A stretch of 64,000 bases of DNA. Origin: JAHRVQ01 sp029941905 (lineage in GTDB: Bacteria > Pseudomonadota > Gammaproteobacteria > Pseudomonadales > Azotimanducaceae). The stretch lies in NCBI GenBank assembly GCA_029941905.1, contig JAPYTQ010000026.1:1-64000 (forward strand), given 5' to 3'. How positions within the stretch are numbered: the stretch's first letter is position 1; each line of letters begins with the position of its first letter. The notes under the pieces were generated by a model. The model searched no databases. It was not told the origin of the DNA and saw only the letters and a program-made list of their open reading frames with translations. Positions 26,825 through 35,215 of this stretch are shown piece by piece. Made by a program: the position numbers and the translations under genes.

Positions 26825-27724
26825 TTAGAATTCTGATAATTCGGTTACGGCTTCACTGGATGAACGTGCCTTGACATGGATCGGCGCAAAGGGTTCTGTC
26901 TGGACAATTTCAAGCAGTTGCTCCTTAATTAACTCCATCAGGGCGAGGAAGGTGACGATGACACCTGAGCGACCTTCTTCAATAACGAACAAAGCAATGA
27001 AGGGGACAAACTGGTCACCTGCCTGCTGGACCTGGTCCAGTATGCTCGACATGCGTTCACGGGTAGAAAGGGGTTCCAGTTCCACTTTATGACTGGAGTA
27101 GGTGTCCGCCCGCTTCAGTACTTTTGACAACACCAGTAACATCTCCTGTAGCTGTACATCAGGGAACGGCTTTTCTTTTTCGATGGATGGCGCGTCCGCG
27201 GAGGCGACCCAGTAGTCACGATGCATTCTATGCAGACCATCAATATCCATAGCGGCTTGCTTGAATCGTTCGTACTCCTGCAATCGGCGAATCAACTCAG
27301 CCCTTGGATCGTCTTCGTCGTCCTCTTCTTCTGTTTGCCGGGGTAAAAGCATGCGGGATTTTATTTCTGCAAGCACTGCAGCCATCACCAGGTATTCTGC
27401 TGCCAGTTCCAGCTGAATGTCCTTCATAAAATCTATGTAGTTCATGTACTGCTTGGTGATTTCTGCAACCTTGATATTCAGGATATCGAGGTTCTGGCGT
27501 TTAATCAGGTACAGCAACAGATCCAACGGACCTTCAAAAGCCTCCAGGATGACCTCAAGTGCATCAGGAGGTATGTACAGGTCCAGGGGCAATTGAGACA
27601 TTGGACGACCTTCAATGACCGCAAATGGCATTTCTGCCTGACGAGCACCTTCCGCAAACTGGCGTTCGCCAACAGATTTTTCTTGGCTCTCGCTATGGCT
27701 CTTATTATCGTCGTCGTGTTCCAC
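26825..27724 (-). CDS. scpA: Segregation and condensation protein ScpA
   Basis: 299 aa kleisin subunit of the SMC complex. FEGPLDLLLYLIKRQNLDILNIKVAEI (quoted in part: FEGPLDLLLYLI) and YLVMAAVLAEIKSRMLLPR are the family hallmarks, and the C-terminal winged helix is DRF-less but recognisable. Acidic linker EEEDDEDDPRAEL is usual. Start is GTG at 27724, sharing one base with the trpS stop (TAGTG), so translation is coupled. Confidence 0.92.
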   Translation of the reverse strand: MEHDDDNKSHSESQEKSVGERQFAEGARQAEMPFAVIEGRPMSQLPLDLYIPPDALEVILEAFEGPLDLLLYLIKRQNLDILNIKVAEITKQYMNYIDFMKDIQLELAAEYLVMAAVLAEIKSRMLLPRQTEEEDDEDDPRAELIRRLQEYERFKQAAMDIDGLHRMHRDYWVASADAPSIEKEKPFPDVQLQEMLLVLSKVLKRADTYSSHKVELEPLSTRERMSSILDQVQQAGDQFVPFIALFVIEEGRSGVIVTFLALMELIKEQLLEIVQTEPFAPIHVKARSSSEAVTELSEF

Positions 27725-28938
27725 TAGCGGTAATTTAACCCCATGGCCTGACGCACATCTTCGAGTGTCGCTTTTGCGATAATTCGCGCCTTCTCATTCC
27801 CCTCTGCGATGATAGACTTCACCAGGTCAGGGTTATCCTCGTATTGCCTGGCTCGTTCATGCATGGGCTGTTGCTCTTCAAGAATTGAGTCAATCAATGG
27901 TTTTTTACAATCGACGCAACCTATCGCGGCTGTCTTGCAGCCGTTGACGATCCATTCCCTGGTGTCATCGGCAGTGTAGATATCGTGCAGTTTAAATACA
28001 GGACACTTTTCAGGGTCTCCCGGGTCCGTTCTCCTGACCCGGGCGGGATCGGTCTTCATGGTCAACACCTTCTTCTCAACCGATTCAGGTTCTTCCCTTA
28101 ATGCAATCGTGTTGCCGTAGGATTTAGACATCTTATTACCATCCAGGCCCGGCATAACCGAAGCATCTGTCAACAATGCCTGGGGTTCAGGCAAAATGAT
28201 TTTACCCCCGCCTTCCAGATAGCCGAACAATCGATCCCGATCCCCAAGGGAAATGTTCTGTTGTTCCTGTAACATGGCCTGGGCTTTTTCGAGGGATTCC
28301 TGCTTACCCTTCTCCAGGAAATCCTTGCGCATCTGGCGATACATTTTGGAGTTTTTACGACCCAGTTTCTTAATCGCGTCCTCCGCAATATCAGCAAAAC
28401 CCGAATCCCGACCGTAGATGTGGTTAAATCGCCGGGCAATTTCACGGGTTATTTCGACGTGGGGTACCTGGTCCGCCCCAACCGGTACATGACCTGCCTT
28501 GTAGATGAGAATGTCGGCACTTTGCAACACCGGATAACCCAAAAAACCATAGGTCGACAGATCTCTTTCATTCAGTTTCGCCTGTTGATCTTTGTAGCTC
28601 GGCACCCGCTCCAACCAGCCCAAAGGGGTGATCATCGACATTAATAAATGCAGTTCTGCATGTTCTGGTACTCTGGACTGAATAAAAAGAGTGGCGGAAC
28701 CCGGATTAACACCCGCGGCTAACCAGTCGATGACCATTGACCAGACATTGTCTTCAATTATCTCGGGTTCATTATAATGCGTCGTCAGTGCATGCCAGTC
28801 AGCGACGAAAAACATACAGTCGAATTCATGCTGGAGCTGAATCCAGTTCTTCAGGACTCCATGATAGTGACCCAAATGTAATTGTCCCGTCGGCCGCATG
28901 CCGGACAGGACACGTTTTTGTGCTTCGAGCAAACTCAA
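27724..28938 (-). CDS. trpS: Tryptophanyl-tRNA synthetase
   Basis: 404 aa class I aminoacyl-tRNA synthetase. The HIGH motif appears as GQLHLGHYHG (about 18-27) and the KMSKS loop as GNKMSKSYG. The protein is longer than the 334-aa E. coli enzyme owing to an insert around residues 195-250 of helical, Gln/Glu-rich character, as in the long TrpS form of many Proteobacteria. First gene of the trpS-scpA-scpB-rluB cluster. Confidence 0.95.
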   Translation of the reverse strand: MSLLEAQKRVLSGMRPTGQLHLGHYHGVLKNWIQLQHEFDCMFFVADWHALTTHYNEPEIIEDNVWSMVIDWLAAGVNPGSATLFIQSRVPEHAELHLLMSMITPLGWLERVPSYKDQQAKLNERDLSTYGFLGYPVLQSADILIYKAGHVPVGADQVPHVEITREIARRFNHIYGRDSGFADIAEDAIKKLGRKNSKMYRQMRKDFLEKGKQESLEKAQAMLQEQQNISLGDRDRLFGYLEGGGKIILPEPQALLTDASVMPGLDGNKMSKSYGNTIALREEPESVEKKVLTMKTDPARVRRTDPGDPEKCPVFKLHDIYTADDTREWIVNGCKTAAIGCVDCKKPLIDSILEEQQPMHERARQYEDNPDLVKSIIAEGNEKARIIAKATLEDVRQAMGLNYR

Positions 28939-29064
28939 GATATCACCTGATAAGTATTGTAAGTATTTTTAGTGCTAACAGTGGGCAAATGTTATATGGA
29001 AGGCAATTTTGTCGTCATTATATATGAAGGGCAGCTTGCAACCAATCAAGCTGTTTTGCCTTTC

Positions 29065-29691
29065 CTACGCGGCACCGAATAATTCAAGGTCACCACGACC
29101 CTCTCGAACAACAAGGGGAACGGCCTCCTCAAGATTGACAACGCTGGTGACTTCCAGGCCACAGAAACCGCCGTCAACTACCAGGTCAACCTGATGCTCC
29201 AATAATTCCCGTATTTCCACCGGATCCGTCAGCGGGTACTCCTCCCCGGGTAATATCAGGGTTGTACTCATAATCGGTTCAGCCAGCTCGTCAAGCAGGG
29301 CCCGGCAGATATTGTTATCAGGTACCCGCAAGCCAATGGTTTTGCGTTTGGGATGCACCAGTCGTCGTGGAACTTCCCGGGTAGCCTGCAAAAGAAAGGT
29401 ATAGGGACCCGGCGTTGCGGACTTTAACAGCCGATAAGCACTATTATTGACCTTTGCGTAGATACCCAGGTCTGACAAATCCCGGCAGATAAGGCTCAGA
29501 TTGTGATCGTCGGATAATCTTCGTATATGGCGAATGCGTTCCAATGCCCCCTTATCACCGATATGGCATCCCAGGGCATAGGAAGAATCAGTGGGGTACA
29601 CAACAACACCACCCTTGCGGATGATATCTACCGCCTGCCGAATCAATCGACTCTGTGGATTATCAGGGTGAATGCGAAAAAACTGGCTCAT
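29065..29691 (-). CDS. yciO: YciO/Sua5-type dsRNA-binding protein
   Basis: 208 aa, matching YciO (206 aa). The Sua5/YrdC/YciO fold is shown by GGVVVYPTDSSYALGC, KSATPGPYTFLLQAT and KRKTIGLRVPDN. Relatives make threonylcarbamoyl-adenylate for t6A tRNA; whether YciO itself does so is less clear. Start set at MSQFFRIHPDN (ATG 29691); a 39-residue upstream extension is not supported. The PHP phosphoesterase gene often next to yciO is not in the window. Confidence 0.9.
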   Translation of the reverse strand: MSQFFRIHPDNPQSRLIRQAVDIIRKGGVVVYPTDSSYALGCHIGDKGALERIRHIRRLSDDHNLSLICRDLSDLGIYAKVNNSAYRLLKSATPGPYTFLLQATREVPRRLVHPKRKTIGLRVPDNNICRALLDELAEPIMSTTLILPGEEYPLTDPVEIRELLEHQVDLVVDGGFCGLEVTSVVNLEEAVPLVVREGRGDLELFGAA

Positions 29692-29909
29692 AATTGGCCC
29701 GGTCCAAGAAAGCGGGCATTCTATCAGGCTCTTGGCGAAGTTTCCTTTGATCGCAAGGCCAGGTGGAAATTGTCGGTCGTCCGCCACAGAAACACATTGC
29801 AAATCCAACCGTGCCGCAGGTCCGTTTTTTCAGGACCGAACTAATTGAACCTGGATTTTGGCGTGTGACGCCCTGTACTGCTAACATGAGCCTGTAATCA
29901 GCACTCTTT

Positions 29910-29957
29910 CAACACAAGTTTGCAACACAAGTTTGCAACACAAGGTTTCAACACAAG
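29910..29957. repeat. 13-bp tandem repeat abutting the yciB start
   Basis: Four copies of CAACACAAG(T/G)TT(G/T)-type 13-mers run directly into the yciB ATG at 29961. The first two are identical and the last two diverged. No Shine-Dalgarno is visible in it. Confidence 0.8.
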
Positions 29958-29960
29958 CCC

Positions 29961-30542
29961 ATGAAACAGTTTGTAGAATTCATCCCTGTTGCCATTTTTG
30001 TCGCCGTCTACTTCGGGGCCGGTAGGGACATATTTATCAGCACTGCGGCGCTGATGGCCGCAATGTTGCTGCAAGTGATGTTTGAATTCGCGACGACCAA
30101 AACCGTCGCGAAGCGGACCTTGTACATCTTTGGGATCGTTATCGTTCTTGGCAGCCTGACCCTGGTATTCCGCAACGAGGCATTTATTCTATGGAAACCG
30201 ACCATCGTTAACTGGGTATTTTGTCTTGGCCTGCTGGCGAATCAGCTGCTCGGTAAAGACAATATCCTGAAGAAAATTCTCGGCGAACAGTTAAATCTCC
30301 CGGACCAGGTCTGGAAGACGCTCACACTTGGCTGGAGCGCCGGTTTTTTTCTGGCTGGTGCGTTGAACCTTGTCGTTGCCCATTATTTCAGCCTTGATTT
30401 TTGGGTCAGCTACAAACTCATCGGTGGATTCGGGCTTACCCTCTCCTACATTATAGTTACGGTGATTTATCTATCCACAGGGGGATTTCTTGAGGATTCG
30501 GATTCCAGCTCCGATTCTGTCGACATTAATAACCCAAACTAA
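29961..30542 (+). CDS. yciB: Inner membrane septation protein YciB/IspZ
   Basis: 193 aa with five predicted membrane helices. Begins MKQFVEFIPVAIFVAVYF as in YciB, and VFRNEAFILWKPTIVNWVF and WVSYKLIGGFGLTL are conserved. In E. coli it interacts with cell-division and envelope-elongation proteins. The acidic Ser/Asp tail is strain-specific. It is preceded by a 13-bp tandem repeat instead of a normal ribosome-binding site. Divergent from yciO. Confidence 0.92.
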   Translation: MKQFVEFIPVAIFVAVYFGAGRDIFISTAALMAAMLLQVMFEFATTKTVAKRTLYIFGIVIVLGSLTLVFRNEAFILWKPTIVNWVFCLGLLANQLLGKDNILKKILGEQLNLPDQVWKTLTLGWSAGFFLAGALNLVVAHYFSLDFWVSYKLIGGFGLTLSYIIVTVIYLSTGGFLEDSDSSSDSVDINNPN

Positions 30543-30591
30543 CAGCCCACATTGGCTTTTCCCCAAGCCCTCATTAATATTAAGGAACTTC

Positions 30592-30891
30592 ATGCTCTAC
30601 GCGATTATTTCCCAGGACATCGAGAACAGCCTCTCGCTGCGAATGCAGACTCGACCCGATCATGTTGATCGATTGGAAGCCCTGAAACGGCAAGGTCGAC
30701 TCATTCTCGCTGGCCCGCATCCCAATATTGATAATGACGATCCCGGGGAAGCTGGATTTAGCGGCAGCCTGGTCGTTGCCGAGTTTAATTCCCTGTCTGA
30801 TGCCGAGGAATGGGCAAATACTGACCCCTACAAAACCGCCGGTGTCTACGCCTCTGTAACAGTCAAACCCTTCAAACTGGTGCTGCCGTGA
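30592..30891 (+). CDS. yciI: YciI-like protein
   Basis: 99 aa ferredoxin-like alpha-beta protein: RPDHVDRLEALKRQGRLILAG (opening part) and DPYKTAGVYASVTVKPFKLV are typical of YciI, whose His/Asp pair is suggested to be enzymatic; true function is unknown. ATG 30592 has AAGGA upstream. The stop TGA overlaps the GTG start of the next gene (GTGA). Confidence 0.9.
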   Translation: MLYAIISQDIENSLSLRMQTRPDHVDRLEALKRQGRLILAGPHPNIDNDDPGEAGFSGSLVVAEFNSLSDAEEWANTDPYKTAGVYASVTVKPFKLVLP

Positions 30892-31163
30892 GCCGTTTTT
30901 ATAAAACAGCCCTGAGCCGCGCTTATAAAACAGCCCTGAGCCGNNNNNNNNNNNNNNNNNNNNNNNNNNNNNNNNNNNNNNNNNNNNNNNNNNNNNNNNN
31001 NNNNNNNNNNNNNNNNNNNNNNNNNNNNNNNNNNNNNNNNNNNTGAGCCGTTTTTATAAAACAGCCCTGAGCCGCGCTTATAAAACAGCCCTGAGCCGCG
31101 CTTATAAAACAGCCCTGAGCCGCGCTTATAAAACAGCCCTGAGCCGCGTTTATAAAACAGCAT
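30888..31163 (+). repeat. 24-bp tandem repeat containing an assembly gap
   Basis: At least six visible copies of a 24-bp unit (CTGAGCCGCGCTTATAAAACAGCC, shown here as CTGAGCCGCG plus TTATAAAACAGCC) flank 100 N. Outermost copies carry TTTT or GTTT in place of GCTT. Translated in frame it gives LSRAYKTA. Copy number is unknown because of the gap. Confidence 0.9.
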
Positions 31164-31831
31164 TTCTTTTGGCTTGTGTTTTTAGTCCGGTAAGTTCGTT
31201 TGCTGCAGAACCCTCTCTGCCGGACAAGGTCTATGTACGTGACACGTTGTATGTGCCTTTGAGGGGAGGTCAATCCAATGAGTATCGAATACTACACCAG
31301 GGTATTCGCAGTGGCACAAGTCTGGAACGATTGGAAATCAACAAAGAATCAGGGTTTAGCCGGGTGCGGTTGAGTGACGGGAAGGAGGGCTGGATGCAAA
31401 GCCAATATCTGGTGATTGAACCCATTGCCCGGGATCAGTTAATAGTTATCAGTGAAAAACACTCCCAACTGGAGTCCAAGTACCAGCAAGTGCTGCTTCG
31501 CATACAGGAGCAGGACGAACTCCAGGATTCGTCAACCGCTCAAATCCAGGACCTGGATTCTGAGAACAGACAGCTGAGGGAAGACCTGATAGAAATTAAA
31601 CAACTAGCCGCAGACACGATTGCTATCAATGACATGAACCAGCAATTACAGGCGGAGCGAGACCAGCTCCAGCAGGAGATTGACGATCTTGCCACGAGTG
31701 TTGGTGAATTCAAGGACTCATCTGACCAGGATTGGTTCTTACGCGGCGCAGGCACAATTCTGCTGGGCTTGTTCATCGGATTTCTGGCTTCGCGTGGGTT
31801 TTACAACAGCCGTCGCAGTGAATGGAGTTAA
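30888..31831 (+). CDS. ygiM: YgiM-like SH3 domain and membrane anchor protein with octapeptide-repeat N-terminus
   Basis: Bacterial SH3 domain (VYVRDTLYVPLRGGQSNEYR to WMQSQYL), coiled coil (about 90 residues) and a C-terminal transmembrane helix with a short basic tail: the TIGR04211/YgiM architecture, anchored in the inner membrane and facing the periplasm. The N-terminus is unusual. From the GTG at 30888, overlapping the yciI stop, the frame reads VSRFYKTAL followed by repeats of SRAYKTAL, continues after the N gap, and runs straight into the hydrophobic core FLLACVFSPVSSFAA of the signal peptide. A real gap of 17 bp plus multiples of 24 restores one frame; the 100 N shown does not. A shorter start at TTG 31169 would give a signal peptide without basic residues. 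Confidence 0.82.
30944..31043. other. Assembly gap of 100 N
   Basis: Exactly 100 N inside the 24-bp repeat, so the size is a placeholder. True length should be 17 plus a multiple of 24 if the repeat phase is kept. Confidence 0.95.
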
Positions 31832-31843
31832 CAGAATAAATCC

Positions 31844-32608
31844 ATGGCCACAAAACTCAGCGTCAACCTGAACAAGATCGCTCTACTGCGCAACTCGCGA
31901 GATACCGTGATCCCCAGTGTTGTGGAGGCTGCCAGGACTGTGATTGCCGCAGGCGCACAGGGCATCACAGTACACCCACGACCAGATATGCGTCATATTC
32001 GCCCGGATGACGTCCGGGATCTGGCAGAGTTACTGGCACGGCAGGCGTATCGTGAAATCGAGTTCAACATCGAGGGCAATCCTTATGCTGAAGCAGAGGC
32101 CAATGGGTATCCGGGCTTTTTACAGCTCGTCGAAGAGACAAAGCCAGACCAGGCAACGCTTGTACCTGATGATCCAAATCAACTGACATCTGATCATGGC
32201 TGGGATCTTAGTGGTGAATCCAACAATCTGAAAGTGATCGTTGATCAATTACATGAACAGAAAATTCGCGTCAGCCTGTTTATGGATCCCGAGGCCGAGC
32301 AGATCAGGCGCTGTGCCTACCTGGGCGCTGATCGGCTTGAGTTTTTTACCGGGCCCTACGCCGATGCCTACCCAAACCACGGCGACACGCTGCTGCCATT
32401 TATCGAGACAGCCCAAATTGCAGGTGAACTTGGTCTCGGAATTAATGCCGGGCATGACCTGAACCTCGACAATCTGGCAACGTTTTGCAGCCAGGTCCCG
32501 AATGTAGCAGAGGTTTCAATCGGCCATGGGATTATCACCGATGCCTTGTGGATGGGGCTTTCAACCACTGTGCAAAAATACTGCGCCATTCTGAATGAGA
32601 TTCAATAA
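31844..32608 (+). CDS. pdxJ: Pyridoxine 5'-phosphate synthase PdxJ (Bacteroidetes-like variant)
   Basis: 254 aa TIM-barrel enzyme condensing 1-deoxyxylulose 5-phosphate with 3-amino-2-oxopropyl phosphate. Active-site segments ITVHPRPDMRHI, FNIEGNP, NAGHDLN and VSIGHGII are present. The sequence follows the form known from Bacteroidetes: HPRPD instead of HLRED, and TLVPDDPNQLTSDHGWD instead of LVPEKRQEVTTEGGLD. This suggests the gene was acquired laterally. ATG 31844 lies 12 bp after the SH3 gene. Confidence 0.9.
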   Translation: MATKLSVNLNKIALLRNSRDTVIPSVVEAARTVIAAGAQGITVHPRPDMRHIRPDDVRDLAELLARQAYREIEFNIEGNPYAEAEANGYPGFLQLVEETKPDQATLVPDDPNQLTSDHGWDLSGESNNLKVIVDQLHEQKIRVSLFMDPEAEQIRRCAYLGADRLEFFTGPYADAYPNHGDTLLPFIETAQIAGELGLGINAGHDLNLDNLATFCSQVPNVAEVSIGHGIITDALWMGLSTTVQKYCAILNEIQ

Positions 32609-32673
32609 CTCGCAACTCTTTCATTCTATGCGTATTATCCACTCACATTTTATTTACCTGTAGTACAAGCATC

Positions 32674-33102
32674 ATGAATCCAATTGTCAAAAAATCGGTT
32701 ATCAGCCTCGTCATCGCCGTGATCACCTTCCTTATTCTTCGTGGGATTGAATCATCCAGTTTTCAAATACCCTCCACAGGCCAGGATTTTGCCGCGTTAG
32801 GCGTCATTTTTCTGGCTATCCTGAGCGGCTCCCTGCTCTCAGGTGGTTCGTCTGCCCGCTCATCTTCTGTTTCAATGTCCGGCGCAGCATCCTCAGATGA
32901 CGTCGAAACGGGCACAGTGAAGTGGTTCAATGTAAAAAAGGGATATGGTTTTATCACCCGGGATAAGGGTGATGATGTTTTTGTTCATTACCGAAATATT
33001 CTGGGTAATGGTCGGCGTGCCGTATCTGAGGGACAAAGAGTCCAGTTCATCGTTATCGATGGTGACAAGGGTCTTCAGGCCGATGAGGTTGAGACGGTAT
33101 AG
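32674..33102 (+). CDS. Membrane-anchored cold-shock domain protein
   Basis: 142 aa. Two hydrophobic helices (about 7-25 and 40-57), a Ser/Gly linker, then a C-terminal cold-shock domain (about 75-142) with GTVKWFNVKKGYGFI (RNP1) and VFVHY (RNP2). It would bind single-stranded nucleic acid at the cytoplasmic face of the inner membrane. CSD proteins with transmembrane segments are known in Proteobacteria but little characterised. Confidence 0.8.
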   Translation: MNPIVKKSVISLVIAVITFLILRGIESSSFQIPSTGQDFAALGVIFLAILSGSLLSGGSSARSSSVSMSGAASSDDVETGTVKWFNVKKGYGFITRDKGDDVFVHYRNILGNGRRAVSEGQRVQFIVIDGDKGLQADEVETV

Positions 33103-33150
33103 CCAGGACTTCTCACCATCGGCCAATGTTTTTCAATAGAGCCAAAATAA

Positions 33151-33573
33151 ATGCACCAGATTATTTTTTTGGGCGCGGCTGACAGCATCGAGACCATGCC
33201 GATCGACGAAAACCCATCGGAATCCTATCCATGTATGTCCAGTCAGCAATTCCATCGAGAAGCACGAGCACAGTTATACGCTCTGGTAACGGGCGAATTT
33301 GTCGATGAAGCAGGCCAATTGGAATATCTTGATCGAATCCTCTCGGACGAAGGCCCCTATATTTACCAGTTGGATATGATCCTCAAGGAATCCCTGGCAC
33401 GATTGGATGAAGACCAGGTGGAGAACCTGGCCCAAATCTGGGCGGAATGTAAAGAAATCGAAATCATGGATCTTGTTGCCACTGACCTGCACGACTTCAT
33501 GTTTCAGTTGATCCACTTTTGCCAGATAGCATGCAATGACGATCTCGGCGTCTATATCTATTCAGATGACTAG
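33151..33573 (+). CDS. Hypothetical acidic protein upstream of yciH
   Basis: 140 aa, helix-rich and acidic, no signal peptide or membrane segment. I do not recognise the family. Start could be ATG 33151 or ATG 33196 (MPIDENPS). The stop overlaps the yciH ATG by 8 bp, which indicates coupled translation and argues that the frame is real. A role near translation is only suggested by the neighbour. Confidence 0.6.
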   Translation: MHQIIFLGAADSIETMPIDENPSESYPCMSSQQFHREARAQLYALVTGEFVDEAGQLEYLDRILSDEGPYIYQLDMILKESLARLDEDQVENLAQIWAECKEIEIMDLVATDLHDFMFQLIHFCQIACNDDLGVYIYSDD

Positions 33574-33919
33574 TAAAAGACGGATTGTATATACAACTGA
33601 TCAGGGCCGCGTTTGTCCTGTTTGCTCTCACGCCATCAAACACTGCGTCTGTCGATCAGGGACTTCTGCATCCTCTGCTGATGGCACGGTGCGACTGCAA
33701 AGACAAGTTAAGGGCCGGGCAGGCAAACCCGTTGTTATTATCTCAGGGCTTAACCTTGCTCCTGATGAACTAAAGAAACTTGCCAGAAAACTCAAATCAA
33801 AGTGCGGAGTTGGCGGCAGTATCGAGAACAGCAATATTCTTATCCAGGGCGACAAAAGGGATGTTATCAAGCCAGAACTGGAATCACTGGGTTACACCGT
33901 GAAACTGAGCGGAGGGTAA
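33566..33919 (+). CDS. yciH: YciH, SUI1/eIF1-like translation factor
   Basis: 117 aa. An N-terminal CPVC...HCVC zinc-knuckle-like pair (about 15-28) precedes the SUI1 domain: GKPVVIISGLNLAPDELKKL, KCGVGGSIENSNILIQGD. Related to eIF1; in E. coli YciH can influence initiation fidelity. Start set at ATG 33566 (MTSKRR), overlapping the previous stop. Confidence 0.92.
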   Translation: MTSKRRIVYTTDQGRVCPVCSHAIKHCVCRSGTSASSADGTVRLQRQVKGRAGKPVVIISGLNLAPDELKKLARKLKSKCGVGGSIENSNILIQGDKRDVIKPELESLGYTVKLSGG

Positions 33920-33980
33920 ATGAATGCACCATGGGCTAACTAACCTTGATTGGGTTAAAACCAACACTGGAATCCGCTAC

Positions 33981-34106
33981 GAGTACGGTATGGCTTTATC
34001 TGGACTCGTAACGCACATCCTTGTGCACTCAAGTTTTGCATCCCTGACTCGGCGTCCCGACTAGGCGTCCCCCACCAAACAGTCCTGATAAAGCCATACC
34101 GCACTC
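33981..34106. repeat. Palindromic extragenic element containing the GGGACGCCGAGTC core
   Basis: Arms of about 25 bp (33981-34005 and 34082-34106, including CGGTATGGCTTTATC and its complement) flank a loop carrying two tandem 13-mers, GACTCGGCGTCCC and GACTAGGCGTCCC. The same core recurs at 55705-55755 and 57232-57244. No open frame is present. Confidence 0.75.
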
Positions 34107-34189
34107 TTCGCTGCCACTAGCAGGTTTCTTACGACAACAGGGGCCTGAAACAACACCAAAGGACCGCAGATCAAAATTAACTGAAGAAG

Positions 34190-34303
34190 TCAGGCAGCTT
34201 CAACCTGGTAATCCGGAAATAGAATCACTGCAGGGTGGACCTTCAGCGCCCTGGCCAATACCAACGCACGATCTCGTCCAATATTTTTAGCGTTGGTTTC
34301 CAT
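34190..34303 (-). pseudogene. C-terminal fragment of an XRE-type regulator
   Basis: 37-codon frame METNAKNIGRDRALVLARAL followed by KVHPAVILFPDYQVEAA. It resembles the end of small XRE/Cro-type helix-turn-helix repressors, which often close with an ALxVHPAVILFP-like segment. An in-frame stop lies just upstream, and no HTH remains. The rest of the 460-bp space between yciH and sseA (33920-34380) holds only the palindrome at 33981. Confidence 0.4.
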
Positions 34304-34380
34304 ACTACACAGTCACAACTTCCAGGCAGAGCATAGTCGTGTATTATCACGAGCCACACCCGTGAAAAAGCAGAGAATAA

Positions 34381-35199
34381 ATGAATACACTCATCTCTGT
34401 CGAAGAACTGATTTCTCTCGACAATCCAAAAGTCTTTGACTGTCGCCACGCATTGTCTGATGAAAACTATGGTCGATCTGCCTATGAACATGCCCATATT
34501 CCCGGCGCCGTTTTTGTGGATCTCGATAAGGATCTCAGTAGTGAGGTTGTCCCCGGAAAAACCGGTCGACATCCTCTCCCGCTCGCTGAGGAATTTGAAG
34601 CATCGCTGCAACAGTGGGGCCTGGAAAACGATCAGCAGGTCGTTGCGTACGACGATGCCAATGGTGCCTTCGCTGCCAGATTGTGGTGGATGTTGCGCTG
34701 GGCTGGTCATGCTAATGTCGCCGTCCTCGATGGGGGATTCAACGCATGGCGGGATTCTGGGCAGGTGGTTACAGATGGAGTTACGGAACAGCAAATATCC
34801 GCATTTACATCGAAACCGGCACTTACCTGTGATATTCAGGCTGACGAGCTACCGCTCTATGCCGGGCTCATCACTGATGCGCGGGACCTGGCGAGATTTA
34901 ATGGCGAATCGGAGCCCATCGACCCAATCGCGGGCCATATCCCCAATGCCAGATGCCTGCCATTCACCAGTAACCTGACCAGATCGCAGCACTTCAAATC
35001 TGTTGCTGAACTACAGCAACAGTTTGAGGATTTCGGGGTACCCGGGGACAGTTCAACGGTTTGCTACTGCGGCTCCGGCGTCACCGCTGCCCATAACATA
35101 CTCGCACTGGTGCATGCGGGCTATCCGGAACCTACCTTGTATCCAGGGTCCTGGAGTGAGTGGATTACTGACCCGAACCGGCCCGTAGCCACCCTTTAG
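34381..35199 (+). CDS. sseA: 3-mercaptopyruvate / thiosulfate sulfurtransferase
   Basis: 272 aa with two rhodanese domains. The C-terminal active loop is CGSGVTA (around residue 228), the form found in mercaptopyruvate sulfurtransferases, and the inactive N-terminal domain keeps DCRHAL and HIPGAVFVDLDKDL. It transfers sulfur to thiophilic acceptors in the cytoplasm. Followed after 16 bp by mnmC. Confidence 0.9.
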   Translation: MNTLISVEELISLDNPKVFDCRHALSDENYGRSAYEHAHIPGAVFVDLDKDLSSEVVPGKTGRHPLPLAEEFEASLQQWGLENDQQVVAYDDANGAFAARLWWMLRWAGHANVAVLDGGFNAWRDSGQVVTDGVTEQQISAFTSKPALTCDIQADELPLYAGLITDARDLARFNGESEPIDPIAGHIPNARCLPFTSNLTRSQHFKSVAELQQQFEDFGVPGDSSTVCYCGSGVTAAHNILALVHAGYPEPTLYPGSWSEWITDPNRPVATL

Positions 35200-35215
35200 T
35201 AGGAGAAAGAGAGCA

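Noticed and set aside
29692..29808. 39-codon N-terminal extension of yciO
   Set aside because: YciO homologues begin at MSQFFxIHP; the extension has no conserved features.
30846..31163. Minus-strand frame of FYKRGSGL repeats
   Set aside because: Antisense of the 24-bp repeat. The plus-strand frame joins a yciI stop to a signal peptide and SH3 domain, so it is the real one.
33981..34106. Terminator of yciH
   Set aside because: Stem arms are about 75 bp apart and no T-run follows either arm.
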